Made by a program: the position numbers and the translations under genes. Below are positions 46,619 through 56,190 of a stretch of 64,000 nt of DNA, one piece after another (positions within the stretch are counted from its first letter, which is position 1; each line of letters starts with the position of its first letter). The stretch is from positions 17,937,001 through 18,001,000 of the forward strand of contig NC_065874.1 in the NCBI RefSeq assembly GCF_933775445.1, in the 5' to 3' direction. This DNA is from Argentina anserina. Lineage: Eukaryota > Streptophyta > Magnoliopsida > Rosales > Rosaceae. A model generated the notes under the pieces. The model saw nothing but the letters and a program-made list of their open reading frames with translations. It made no database searches and had not been told where the DNA came from.

Positions 46619-48110
46619 CTATTTCTTTTCCGGCCCTGTGGGAGCCGGGAGAGTTGAACCGTCGCATGATGAACTCTGCAAAAATTCTCGGGTTAGAAAA
46701 TCCAGTATATGATTATCACTCCCCTTTATGAATGCAATTTCAAAATCAAAAATACTTAAAATTTCTTGCCATCTGGCAAAAATCTGTTTACTAGCAATAT
46801 TTTGAACATCTTTTTCTAAGACATCTTTTGCGCTTTTGCAATCAACTCTGACTAAGAATTTTTGATTTAGTAAATCATCTTGAAATTTACTGATACATAA
46901 GACGATAGATAAAATTTCTTGTTTTATTGTACTGTAATTAGACTGGGCCGGGTTCCAAGCTCCGGAATGGAAACGGACAATTTGTTCAGGATAGGTAGGA
47001 GAAATTCGTTGTTTAAGTATACCACCATATCCTATGTCTGAAGCGTCAGTTTCAACTATTTTAAAAGCATCTGGAAGGGGAATTCCTAAACACGGCAATG
47101 TTTTAACATGACTTTTGATTTCCTTGACTATAGATGTATGAGTAAGGGTCCATGGAGGAGGATTTTTATTTAGTCTGTCAAATAAGGGTTTGCATTTCTT
47201 TCGGAGGTTTTGATAGAAATCCGCTATGTAATTTAATGATCCAAGAAATCTTTGTAATTGGGTCTTGTCGAGTATGACATCTAGAAATTTGTTTGCAAAT
47301 TGGATAACTCGGTTAATGGGTTGGATCTGTAAATGGTGGATGTTAAATCCTAGGAATCTGATGTTTGACTGAAATAGCTTTATTTTTGAAGCGGATACTA
47401 CTAAACCATTGTTTTTTATAATAGAAAAGAATTGGTGAAGATGTTTCCAATGTTGATCAATAGACTGAGAGAAGATTAGGACATCATCGATGTACATAAT
47501 TGAAAAGTGACTGTAAGGATTAAAAATGTCGTTCATAATATTTTGGAATTCACTCGGAGCATTCTTAAGACCAAATGGCATTACATTCCATTCATAATGG
47601 CCGAAAGGAGTAACAAATACAGTTTTATATTTATCAGATTCATTGATTTGGATTTGCCAAAAACCTGATTTCATATCAAATTTACTATAAACTGCTGATT
47701 TATTTAGTCTGTTGATTAAATCTCTTTTGTTGGGAATAGGGTATCTAATTCATTCCAGGACTGTATTTAATGGTTTATAGTTGATGACTGCACGAGGAGT
47801 ACCCCTTTCAAGCTTAGCACTTTTTTGAACATAAAAGGCGGCACATGACCAAGGAGATTTACTAGGTCGAATTATTCTTTTTCTGAGTAATTCATTAATT
47901 TCATTTTTGCAGAATTCCATGATTTCGTGACTCATCTGTATTGGACGAGCTTTGGTAGGGATATTTCTTTCATTAAATTCTTTTATATATGGTAGGAAAA
48001 CGATATGTTTTTTCCTATGCCAAAATGCCGTAGGAAGATCAGAACACAGTTCTTTAATTATTTTTTCTTCAAAATTTTTTATTTTACTTTGAAGAGTGGT
48101 ATCTTGAAGT
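46619..48110 (-). pseudogene. Pararetrovirus reverse transcriptase-RNase H
   Basis: The minus frame from about 48110 holds the RT N-terminal part, passes an in-frame TGA at about 47740 (where related proteins have Trp), then runs open to 46619. Visible landmarks: palm motif YIDD, the SKFDMKSGFWQI-type motif before it, and an RNase H domain beginning at an ETDAS motif with later catalytic acidic residues. Caulimovirid rather than Gypsy affinity is suggested by the IRYPIPNK-type text, absence of integrase downstream, and the neighbouring ORF. The stop disables it. Confidence 0.8.
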
Positions 48111-48639
48111 TGGTTTATAAACTGTGGAGGATAAGACCGAGAGGGAAGAAAATATACATCTTGGTAAATTGGATGATTGTTGAAGGATTAAATGCATTAT
48201 TGAAATGTATATATATGTTGTTTGGCCGGGAGGGAAGAAAATGTACCTTCCGGCATTATTATGTTTGTTTCTATGTTGTGTGACCGGAGGGGAAGAAAAT
48301 GTACATTCCGGCATTATTGTGATTATGTTGTTGTTTTGACCGGAATGGAAGGAAATGTACCTTCTGGTATGATTGATGTTATTGTTGTGGTGTTGTGAAG
48401 TGGAGTGGGTGAGTTGTCAAAACCGTTGTTGCTAAAGTGGCGAAAATGTGTTATTTTGATTGTTACGCCAAGTGGCGATAGGTAGTGTCAGAACCATACC
48501 TTGACCGGGTTTGGGAAAGATTAATCTAGACCTTTAGTTTGTGCCTATGATTCATGGGAGCATAGTGCTGACCGACTCATGAGTATTATTGTGGAGATGA
48601 TAGGAGCACTTTATGCGACGCTTTTAACATGTTTTTACC

Positions 48640-50110
48640 TCAATTTGTATTTTGCTTAGCCCTTATTGTTGTACTATTTAGTCATTGAGTAGTAGTAAGA
48701 GTCTTGTGCGGTATTGGATGCATTTTTGTGCTTACATGAGTTTAAAACACATAATTGGTCTAGAGTCCTAGTTTGACTAGGAATCCTTGTTAGGTTTCGA
48801 AACTAATTATCTCTTACTTATGATTTTATTTTCTTATTTTCAGATTGGATTGAAGAGATAATTAAAGAAAAAGAGATGAAGCCCAAGTCATGCAACAATT
48901 AAATAGAAGATGATGATTAAAGACATAAAACATGGCATGATTTAGGGCATAAAACATGACATGATTTAGGGCATAAAACATGGCATGATTTAGGGCATAA
49001 AACATGGCATGATTTAGAGAGATAAAAATGGGATTATTATAGGAAGAAAGAGGCAAGTTAAAACCCTTCATCTTTCCTCTATATATACATGGCTTCACCT
49101 CTCAAATAAGATCACTTCTCCTTTGCATTTAAGAGCCAAAACTCTACCAAAATACTACCTCAAACATCATTCACCAAAATAGCAAGTCATTCTCCCCCAT
49201 ATACAAATTCCATCTCCACCAAAATCACCATTGAAGACACACCTCCAAGGTTCCTACAACGTGTGATTCTCGCAACTCATGTCCATGGGTTTGTTCGTTT
49301 TTGTTTTGTTTTTACAATACTTTGTCTATGAAGATTGTAGTATGATGTTTGTGTGGGATTATTGTTTTATTGGGTTTTTGGATCTTTGTCGAATTGATGG
49401 TTTCCTATAATTAATGAGTTTGTATTTCTATTGTTGTGTTATAATCATCTTTCTCATATTTTTAGATAATTTTCAGATATGTGCATATGAATTTAGTGCT
49501 TAGATGCAGTCCCTAAGATTGTGTTTGAGTGCTAGATTCATCAACCATATTGACACAAATCGAATCATGCCCTAAGTACGTTCGGTTTGTGTTGATTAAA
49601 AGTGGTAAAAATTCTGGAAATTTGCATGTGAAACCATGGTGGGTGACGCCATACATGAAACATGTCTCCAACAAAGATTTGATGCTTAAATATAATCTTG
49701 TTTGATTTCTACTCTAAGTGTTATTCAATTCGATTGCATGCAAATTTAGATTAGGCCCTAAGTCAATCTAAATGTTAATTGAAATCTTACATGATTAGAT
49801 GATCCCCTAAGGCTCTAATTGTATTAGTGTCTAAAAAGTATGTAATTGGTCTAATTAGAATGCATGATAAGTTCGAACTTGTAATTATGTGGTGTAATGG
49901 TAAATTTGGTTTAAGTTTGTTAAAGAGAAGTTGATCATGTAAATAGTAATTTAGGTTTTATTTTAGTAGTTAATAATCAATCTCAAACCTTCCATTATTT
50001 GTTAACACTAAAACTTTAGAGTTCCCTTCAATTTCTCGGAAATAACGATCCATGCTTATTCTATAATAACGATGATGTTTTACAGGGTTTATTAAAGACG
50101 TTTTAATTAA
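48640..50110. repeat. Probable insertion in the LTR, unassigned retroelement fragment
   Basis: Differs in composition from the surrounding LTR and interrupts its repeat pair. It contains a TATA-like CTATATATACATGG (about 49078), a polar 24-bp array, and R/U5-like text near its right end (CTCGGAAATAACGATCC). It could be a solo LTR of another Gypsy lineage; no duplication was identified. Confidence 0.4.
48924..49019 (+). repeat. 24-bp tandem repeat, four copies
   Basis: Exactly four head-to-tail units of CATAAAACATGGCATGATTT plus AGGG. Differences are limited to one base in unit 2 and the end of unit 4. Confidence 0.95.
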
Positions 50111-50722
50111 CGCTCTATCAAGAGAACCATTCATGGGAGTACAATGTTGACCGACTCATGAATGACTCCATTGTTGTGGTGTGTCATCTCTGATGACGCA
50201 TGTGTTGGGTAAGTGTGAGTGGTGTGGTTATGTGGATGTGATGACAGTGTTGGAGTGTGTTGTTGATAATGCCGTGGATATTATTGTGAGAATGTGGAGA
50301 TAATGATGTTATTTGAGAATTTATAAATGCATGTTTGTTGAGTATTTCTTTTCATTTACTCACACCAGGTGCGAAGATGACTGAGTTTGTGTTGCAATCC
50401 CAGTGTACCAATTATGGTGCAGGGGGTAGTGTTGCAGGTACTTCTTAGTAGTTGAGCCGTGAGAGGTGCGCTGCGAGACAGCTGAGAGTTGTTGATCCAG
50501 TTGTTCCCTTTATTGGTTGGTGAGGTTTTTGTGTGAAATGGAAACTGTACATCTTTACATTATGTAATTATATTGTAATACAGTTTCTATAACCAAGTTA
50601 GTTTAAACTCTGAATGTATATAAAACTGCTGTAATGTAATTTCATTTATTGAAGTTATTTTAGAGTTGTTAGCGGCCTTAAATTTTGAAATTTTACTGTT
50701 CAGAATTTAGGGTTGTTACAGT

Positions 50723-50734
50723 TGGTAGCAGAGC
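50723..50734 (+). promoter_or_regulatory. Chromovirus primer-binding site
   Basis: TGGTAGCAGAGC, two bases after the LTR end. One mismatch from TGGTATCAGAGC, the site complementary to initiator Met-tRNA used by Tekay-type elements. Confidence 0.75.
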
Positions 50735-51016
50735 GTAGGTTGCATATTTGGTGATTTTATCAATATCATCCAAGAGCGATGGCCCGAATTGCAGCGGATT
50801 CCCATCATATGCTTTTTGGTATTGATATGTCATTGGGTATGTAGGAGTGTTAGGAGCCTTACCTTAGGGTTCGGTACTTTGAGTCTGCTACCTAATAGGA
50901 TTGTATAATCCTTTTATAATCTCTCATACGTGTCTTGGTTAATACATGTGGTACACAACTTACACTTGGTCTAAGTTTTAATACCTGTATTGATTAAGTG
51001 CTGAAATATATAGGTG

Positions 51017-52285
51017 ATGGATTCACGGGGATGCAGGTCTAGATGCCGAGGTAGGGCAAGAGGTGGAGGCCGAGTTCACCATGAGGAGGAACTTCATGTA
51101 GAGCAGCCTGACCATAGGATTGGCGTCCATGATAGGGACGAGTCCTCAAGCTGGTCAGGGACATTACTAAATTAGCTGCACCGACCTTTCATGGGGGTCT
51201 CAATCATATGGTAGCCGACCATTGGATCGAGAACATGGAGACCTACCTTGACTTGGTAGTGTGCTCCGAGGTGGAGAAGAGGATGATAGCTACCTTCTTT
51301 TTAAGGATGATGCCCTGGCTTGGTGGAAGAGTACGAAGAGAATGAAGGATGTATCCACTTTGACTAGGGGGAAGTTTATGGATCTCTTTCGGGACAAGTA
51401 CTTCCCATCTACTGTAAAGGAGGAGCTTGAGCTTCAGTTCCTGGCACTACCAGGGGAACATGACGGTCATGGAGTATGATGCTCGTTTTGACCAGTTGTA
51501 TCGGTTTGTGAGACCAACGGATGTGACTTCCTTAGCTCAGAAGTTTCTACGGGGACTTAGACCTGAGTACAAGAACATCATAGATGCACTCTGCCTTGCT
51601 ACCACGAAGCTGATTTACGAGAGTGCACTGAATCTAGAGCCAGTGACCGGAGGGGATGTTAGAGTGAAGTAGCACAGAGAAATGCTCAGGGGAAAGGAAA
51701 GGCAGTGGCCTCGAGTAGTGGTATAACGGGTCATAGGGGAGGAGCATGTAAGAAGCAGAGGACCCAGTGGTACCCTCCAGCTAGGGTGGCAACCGCACCT
51801 TTCAGAGCTGCATCACTTAGGCACGTCGAACCACAAAGATGTTACAGTTATAGGGAGACTGGCCACATTGCTAGGGATTGCCCTAGACTTAGGGCCAGTG
51901 CATGCTTTACGTGTGGGCAAATTGGACACATGGCTAGGGAGTGCCCACGAAGACAGGGTCAATAGGGCAATCAGCAGAGGCAGCTACCTGCTGGGCAAAC
52001 AAGAGTGTTTGCCATAGGACAGGGGAGCACCAGAGTAGAAGGTACCATATCTATTTTTGACTTCCTTGCTAGAGTATTTTTTGATACGGGAGCAACCCAT
52101 TCTTTCATATCCAATTCTGTAGTGGAGCTTTTGGGCTTGACACCTACACTTCTTAGAAGTTCTTTGTGCGTAGTGTCTCCTCTTGGTGTGTCATTAGAAC
52201 TTAGGACAAAAACCAATACTTATGTTCTTGTGATTGGGGGTAGAGAGTTCTTTGCAGTAGGTTTCTCCAATCATTTTGCTAACTA
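51017..52285 (+). pseudogene. Chromovirus gag and start of protease, frameshifted
   Basis: The Arg-rich N-terminus from ATG 51017 stops at about 51175. The retrotransposon gag domain follows (ALAWWKSTKR, then FRDKYFPSTVKEE in 51261-51479, then MEYDARFDQLYRFV..FLRGLRPEYK in 51427-51672, a different frame). Two CCHC knuckles lie in 51705-51965: the first has lost its second Cys (CYSYRETGHIARDC), the second is intact (CFTCGQIGHMAREC). The protease begins in 52005-52285 with FDTGATHSFIS, the aspartic active site. At least four frame changes or stops; it ends where the element is truncated. Confidence 0.8.
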
Positions 52286-52819
52286 ACAAAACACAAAAAT
52301 AAACTTGTATAATAATTCAAGATGTCCTTGCCCGTTCAAATATGCACCATATTCATTCTAACATTCTAAAACCCAGTTGCCAAAGATCTCATATCTCATA
52401 ACCTCGGCCAAACGCAGAAAAATCCATACATTGATAATAACATGCACAAACCAAGAACATTTTATCTTTGCTGAGATTGCGATGTTGGTTGCTGAAGGCT
52501 AAAGCATATGAGAGAAGGGTGAAGAGCTCAAGGAGAGCTGGTGCTAAGGCTAGCAATGACTTGGCATTTGTGTTAAAGTTTTAGCTCCTTGGAAGATTTG
52601 AAAGGAAAACAATTTAGAGATTCTTGATAGAACCCATAATCAATAGAAATCGGGAGGCTCAAAGATTTAATTTTTTTTCAACTCTGAAGTTCGCAGGTGA
52701 GGGATGACAGACCAAGAGAAAACTAATCAACATAGGGACTGAGGGAGAAGGGCGAAAATATACTTATGTATATGGCTGTCGGTTTTTTAAGGGCGAATGT
52801 GGAGAAAAACTGACTTGGG
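52286..52819. other. Unassigned sequence right of the chromovirus
   Basis: No gene or recognised repeat. The retroelement homology stops just after 52285. Confidence 0.4.
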
Positions 52820-52976
52820 CTAAGACTAACATTGTTGTGATAAATGATAAAAAACAGGGGTAAAACTATCTTTAGTTTACGCCTCGACTCAGAGCCGCAC
52901 TATTCATTAGCCGAGACTCTTCCTTAGTAGCTAAGACTAACATTGTTATAATAAATGATAAAAAACAGGGGAAAAC

Positions 52977-53577
52977 CTATGTAGCACGGACACGGACACG
53001 AGTGTCCGTATTGGACACGATTCGATACGTAGACACGGCATATATAAATTTTTTTGGACACGGACACGTGGTGGACACGTCAATTAAAATTATTTTAATA
53101 TATATATATATATATATTTTTTTTAATTTAAAAATTAATTTAAAATTTTGAAAGTATTTAGATGTATATATATTAAAGTGTGCATAAATATGACAAAAAC
53201 TGAATCTGTTGGAATGGTTGAGGATTTGTTGGATCATTTGGATGACAAATGTTCGAATCCCACCACAAGCATTTATATTTTTATCATGAGTTTATCTCCT
53301 TATATATATTAAAGTGTGCATAAATATAACAAAAACTGAATCTGTTGGAATGGTTGAAGAGTTGTTGGGTGCCTTGGATGACCAAGGTTCGATTCTCACC
53401 ATAAGCACTTTCACTTTTATTATGAATTGGTGCGTGTCCGCGTGTCCAATTTGGATACTCGCGTGTCCGATTCCGACACTCGCGTGTCCGGGCCGTGTCC
53501 AAATTGAGTTCGCGTGTCCGAGTGTGTCCGTGTCGGACACGCAATACGGACCCTTGTCCGCGTGTCCGTGCTTCATA
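52977..53577. mobile_element. 601-bp Mutator-like MITE with exact 9-bp TSD
   Basis: The left end CTATGTAGCACGGACAC and the reverse complement of the right end (C)TATGAAGCACGGACAC match. GGGGAAAAC lies on both sides (52968-52976 and 53578-53586), an exact 9-bp duplication as made by Mutator-like elements. The ends are packed with GTGTCCG/CGGACAC motifs. The interior contains a 136-bp direct duplication. No coding capacity. Confidence 0.85.
53166..53437 (+). repeat. 136-bp direct duplication inside the MITE, with tRNA B-box-like sites
   Basis: Two copies of TTAAAGTGTGCATAAATAT(G/A)ACAAAAACTG..., period 136 bp. Each carries a GTTGGAATGGTTGA block followed about 35 bp later by a B-box-like GTTCGAATCCCACC or GTTCGATTCTCACC. 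This looks like a captured, tRNA-derived SINE-like piece. Confidence 0.6.
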
Positions 53578-54226
53578 GGGGAAAACTGTCTTTATTTTAC
53601 AGCTCGGCTCGGAGTCACACTATTCATTAACCGGGACTCATCCTTAGTATATAGTAAACTAGCCTTAGTGCCAGCGCTCACTGCCAGAGTGCGTTTTGAA
53701 TTTTTGATAGTTTAAATTAGATTGTATTAAAAATAAATCATAATAATACATATTCATTTTAAACAACATTAAATTCCATAAATTGCAGAAGAATAGTTAT
53801 AAATTTATAATACATTTTAGTTATATGTAAAATCTCCTTGTTCTCCAGATCAGCTACTAATTACAATAACAAATTGTTGCCCAAATATACAAAAGAAATG
53901 ATGGCAAATACTTGTGTCATCAAATCCTTTTATCATAATCTTCTTCTATAGCTTTGTTATTCTCTAGATATTAATTCTTGGAAATTGTTATAAAATACAG
54001 CATAATTATATCACCATAAATCTGTACTGAACTTTTTTAATGCAACCTGCCAGATTTATGTTCAAATATAAAAAGACTACCTATAAGGAACTTTGCCACT
54101 GAGAATAGATTTACAGATGTCAGCTCCGGTCTAATTATGAGTGAAGAGCATACGAGTGATTTTCAAACTCATGAAAAAGGGCAAAATTGTCCCGACTGTA
54201 GCATGTGAACACCTGTAGAAGATGAT

Positions 54227-54416
54227 CAGGGCCGGCCCTGAAAAATTTGAGGCCCAGTGCAAAGAAAAAAAAATGGGCCCTTCCCCACACAAAAAAACAA
54301 ACAGAAAAAAAAAATTGGCCCTTATATTGAAAAAAAAAACAAACAAACAGAAAAAAAAAAAATTTGGCCTTGGCCCAGTGCGGTAGCACTGGCTGCCCCC
54401 CTCAGGGCCGGCCCTG
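54227..54416. mobile_element. 190-bp hAT MITE, exact 8-bp TSD
   Basis: Both termini are the palindrome CAGGGCCGGCCCTG. The flanks are AAGATGAT at 54219-54226 and 54417-54424, an exact 8-bp duplication. The interior is a purine-rich A-run with repeated GGCCC(A)GTGC text. The target lies between two copies of a GTAGCATGTGAACAC repeat (about 54197 and 54443). Confidence 0.9.
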
Positions 54417-54666
54417 AAGATGATAGTTGCAAATGCCCGTACTGTAGCATGTGAACACTATATACTGTAGCGGGTGAAGAGTAAAGGCGCTTCACTTTAT
54501 TCATAGAGACTAGGGTCCTTGCCGCATGTTGCTGCGGCCATTTGAAGCCTATTTTCACCAATAGTCGTCCATAAAATTTATATGCTTTCTTGTATGATGT
54601 AAGGTCTTAATACACAGGGTATTGATATTTTGAACCATCAATATCTGCGCAAATGATAGAGTACTA

Positions 54667-55062
54667 TTATGCATATATGAACAATTGTAAAAGTTTCAAA
54701 CAGCTAACAGATAGACTACCTATTCTATTTCTTTGATATGATGCCTGCCCACATGCACTTGATGTGAACTCGTCATCATCAGCAAATATAGCAACAAAAC
54801 ATAAACTACCAACAACCAAATTTATGATTAAACCTGATTCCATGGCCATAGAACCAAACAAAGCAGTTAAAGACCAAATACCCTGCCGTTGTTCAGTAAG
54901 TTCAAAATCATTGTCAGCCTCCATGAGCAGTCCAACAAAATCTGCTGCACCAGTCACTTCTTCAACCCTTCTTATCTTCCTACTACGTTAGTCCACAACT
55001 AAACTGGCACTATTAGAAGAAGACCCTTCATCTCGCCTCTTCTTTCGAAACCTCTTTCGCAC
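54667..55062 (-). pseudogene. Unrecognised open frame, possible gene remnant
   Basis: On the minus strand a frame of about 96 codons from 54957 contains a hydrophobic stretch (about residues 32-58) and an acidic EADNDFELTEQ segment. The same frame extends upstream to about 55062 through an in-frame TAA, giving a basic RKRFRKKRR block after an acceptor-like TTGTAG. A possible upstream exon with a donor-like border lies at about 55238-55330. I do not recognise the family. It may be a decayed host gene; chance is not excluded. Confidence 0.25.
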
Positions 55063-55634
55063 TACAATACACACATCGACTAATAAGGATTACTTTGAAA
55101 CTCAATTTCAAATAACAACAAAGTAGCCTCAGCCAAAGCCAACAAGGAATGGCTTAAACCAAAACAATTACTGTAATACAGCAGCATAATAAAACTTCTA
55201 TTAAGTTCAATTTACAAAAGAAACAAAAACTATACCTGGTGATATAGTGCCCCTCTGCAGCCGCTGTCCCTTCAGTTTGCAAACATGATGATCTGAGTTT
55301 GAAGCACTCATTAAACTCATTACTAATGTAGTTAAAAAGACATACAAAACATTTAAAAGTTATGTTCTCAAGAAGCATTGAATTTAAGGTTAAGGAAATT
55401 GAAATGGAGACCCCTACTTTAAAGTTTTTATTTTATATTTGAATAATTCTCATAGACAATAATTCCTCAATTCCGGCATTCTTCTTATAGTTGAAATGGC
55501 GCCTATTGGAATGCCCTGCATGAACATTGAAATTGTAAGATTGTAAATATGACTGTATATTCCAACACAAGCACCATGTCCACAATTTACCATCATCTAT
55601 TTAATTTTAACAACAATATACCAAGGTCAGAAAA

Positions 55635-55765
55635 CCCTCATACTGATATCTAAAATTTACCCTCTATTTAATACAACCTAGTTATTTATTCGTCAAGAAA
55701 TGAAAAATGAAAAGGTTGAACTCTAATCATTCAATTATAAACCCCTTTCCCTATCTAATCTAATC

Positions 55766-55810
<45 letters not shown>

Positions 55811-56070
55811 ATTTCTGCAATAAACCCGAAACCCCCTTAGCTACATTACCACTCTTGATATTTCTACTGCTCTTACCACCCTCATACTGATATCCAAAAT
55901 GTACCCTCATCTATTTAATACAACCTAGTTATTTATTCGTCAAGAAATAGCAAATGAGAAGGTTGAACTCTAATCATTCAATTCTAGACCCTGTTCCCTA
56001 TCTAATTTCTCCTTCTCCCTCTGCCACTCCCTCTCCATCACCGTCCCCCTGCCCCTGCCCCTCCCCCTGG

Positions 56071-56121
<51 letters not shown>

Positions 56122-56190
56122 GATTTCTGCATTAAACCCGAAACCCCCTTAGCTACATTACCACCCTTGATATTTATACTGCTCTTACCA
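55635..56190 (+). repeat. Tandem duplication, each unit with its own CT microsatellite
   Basis: Unit 1 is 55635-55878 and unit 2 is 55879-56190, both starting CCCTCATACTGATATC and ending near ACTGCTCTTACCA. The CT runs are 55770-55807 in unit 1 and 56074-56117 in unit 2, of different length, with C-rich insert text only in unit 2. No gene inside. Confidence 0.9.

Larger units (their letters stand above)
44794..48130 (-). mobile_element. Endogenous plant pararetrovirus (Caulimoviridae), partial and decayed
   Basis: On the minus strand the order is reverse transcriptase-RNase H, then a second long ORF of unknown function, then a primer-binding site complementary to initiator Met-tRNA. That order and the position next to AT repeats resemble florendoviruses, endogenous caulimovirids common in flowering plants. 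There is no integrase, as expected for this family. Movement protein, coat protein and protease regions are absent. The right edge (about 48130) abuts a chromovirus LTR. Stops and frameshifts make it inactive. Confidence 0.75.
48131..50720 (+). repeat. Chromovirus LTR with tandem repeats and an insertion
   Basis: Ends TTAGGGTTGTTACA at 50720. Near its left end are four drifting copies of a unit of about 57 bp, GACCGG(A/G)(A/G)GGGAAGAAAATGTAC.TTC(C)GG (about 48138-48395). Two copies of CATGGGAG..(A)ATG(T)TGACCGACTCATGA occur at about 48555 and 50132, apparently separated by a foreign insertion at 48.64-50.11 kb. The 3' part (GCGAAGATGACTGAGTTTGTG...) parallels the LTRs at 19.7 and 22.3 kb. Confidence 0.65.
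48131..52285 (+). mobile_element. Truncated Tekay-type chromovirus (Gypsy)
   Basis: A long LTR (to 50720), a primer-binding site, a leader, gag with zinc knuckles and the start of protease follow in order on the plus strand. The element stops at about 52285; RT, RNase H, integrase and the 3' LTR are absent. The LTR 5' end is missing and abuts the pararetrovirus. Frames are broken in several places. Confidence 0.75.
52820..53650 (+). repeat. 111-bp tandem duplication, second copy split by a MITE
   Basis: Unit 1 is 52820-52930 (starts CTAAGACTAACATTGTTGTG). Unit 2 starts at 52931, is interrupted after 46 bp by the Mutator-like MITE, and resumes after it to about 53650. The two parts sum to the same unit length once one target-site copy is removed. 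Confidence 0.8.

Noticed and set aside
48924..49019. CRISPR-like array of four 24-bp repeats
   Set aside because: Units are contiguous with no spacers and the genome is a plant; it is a simple tandem repeat.
53200..53400. A tRNA gene, suggested by the B-box-like sequence
   Set aside because: No cloverleaf pairing or acceptor stem could be drawn; treated as a SINE-like relic.
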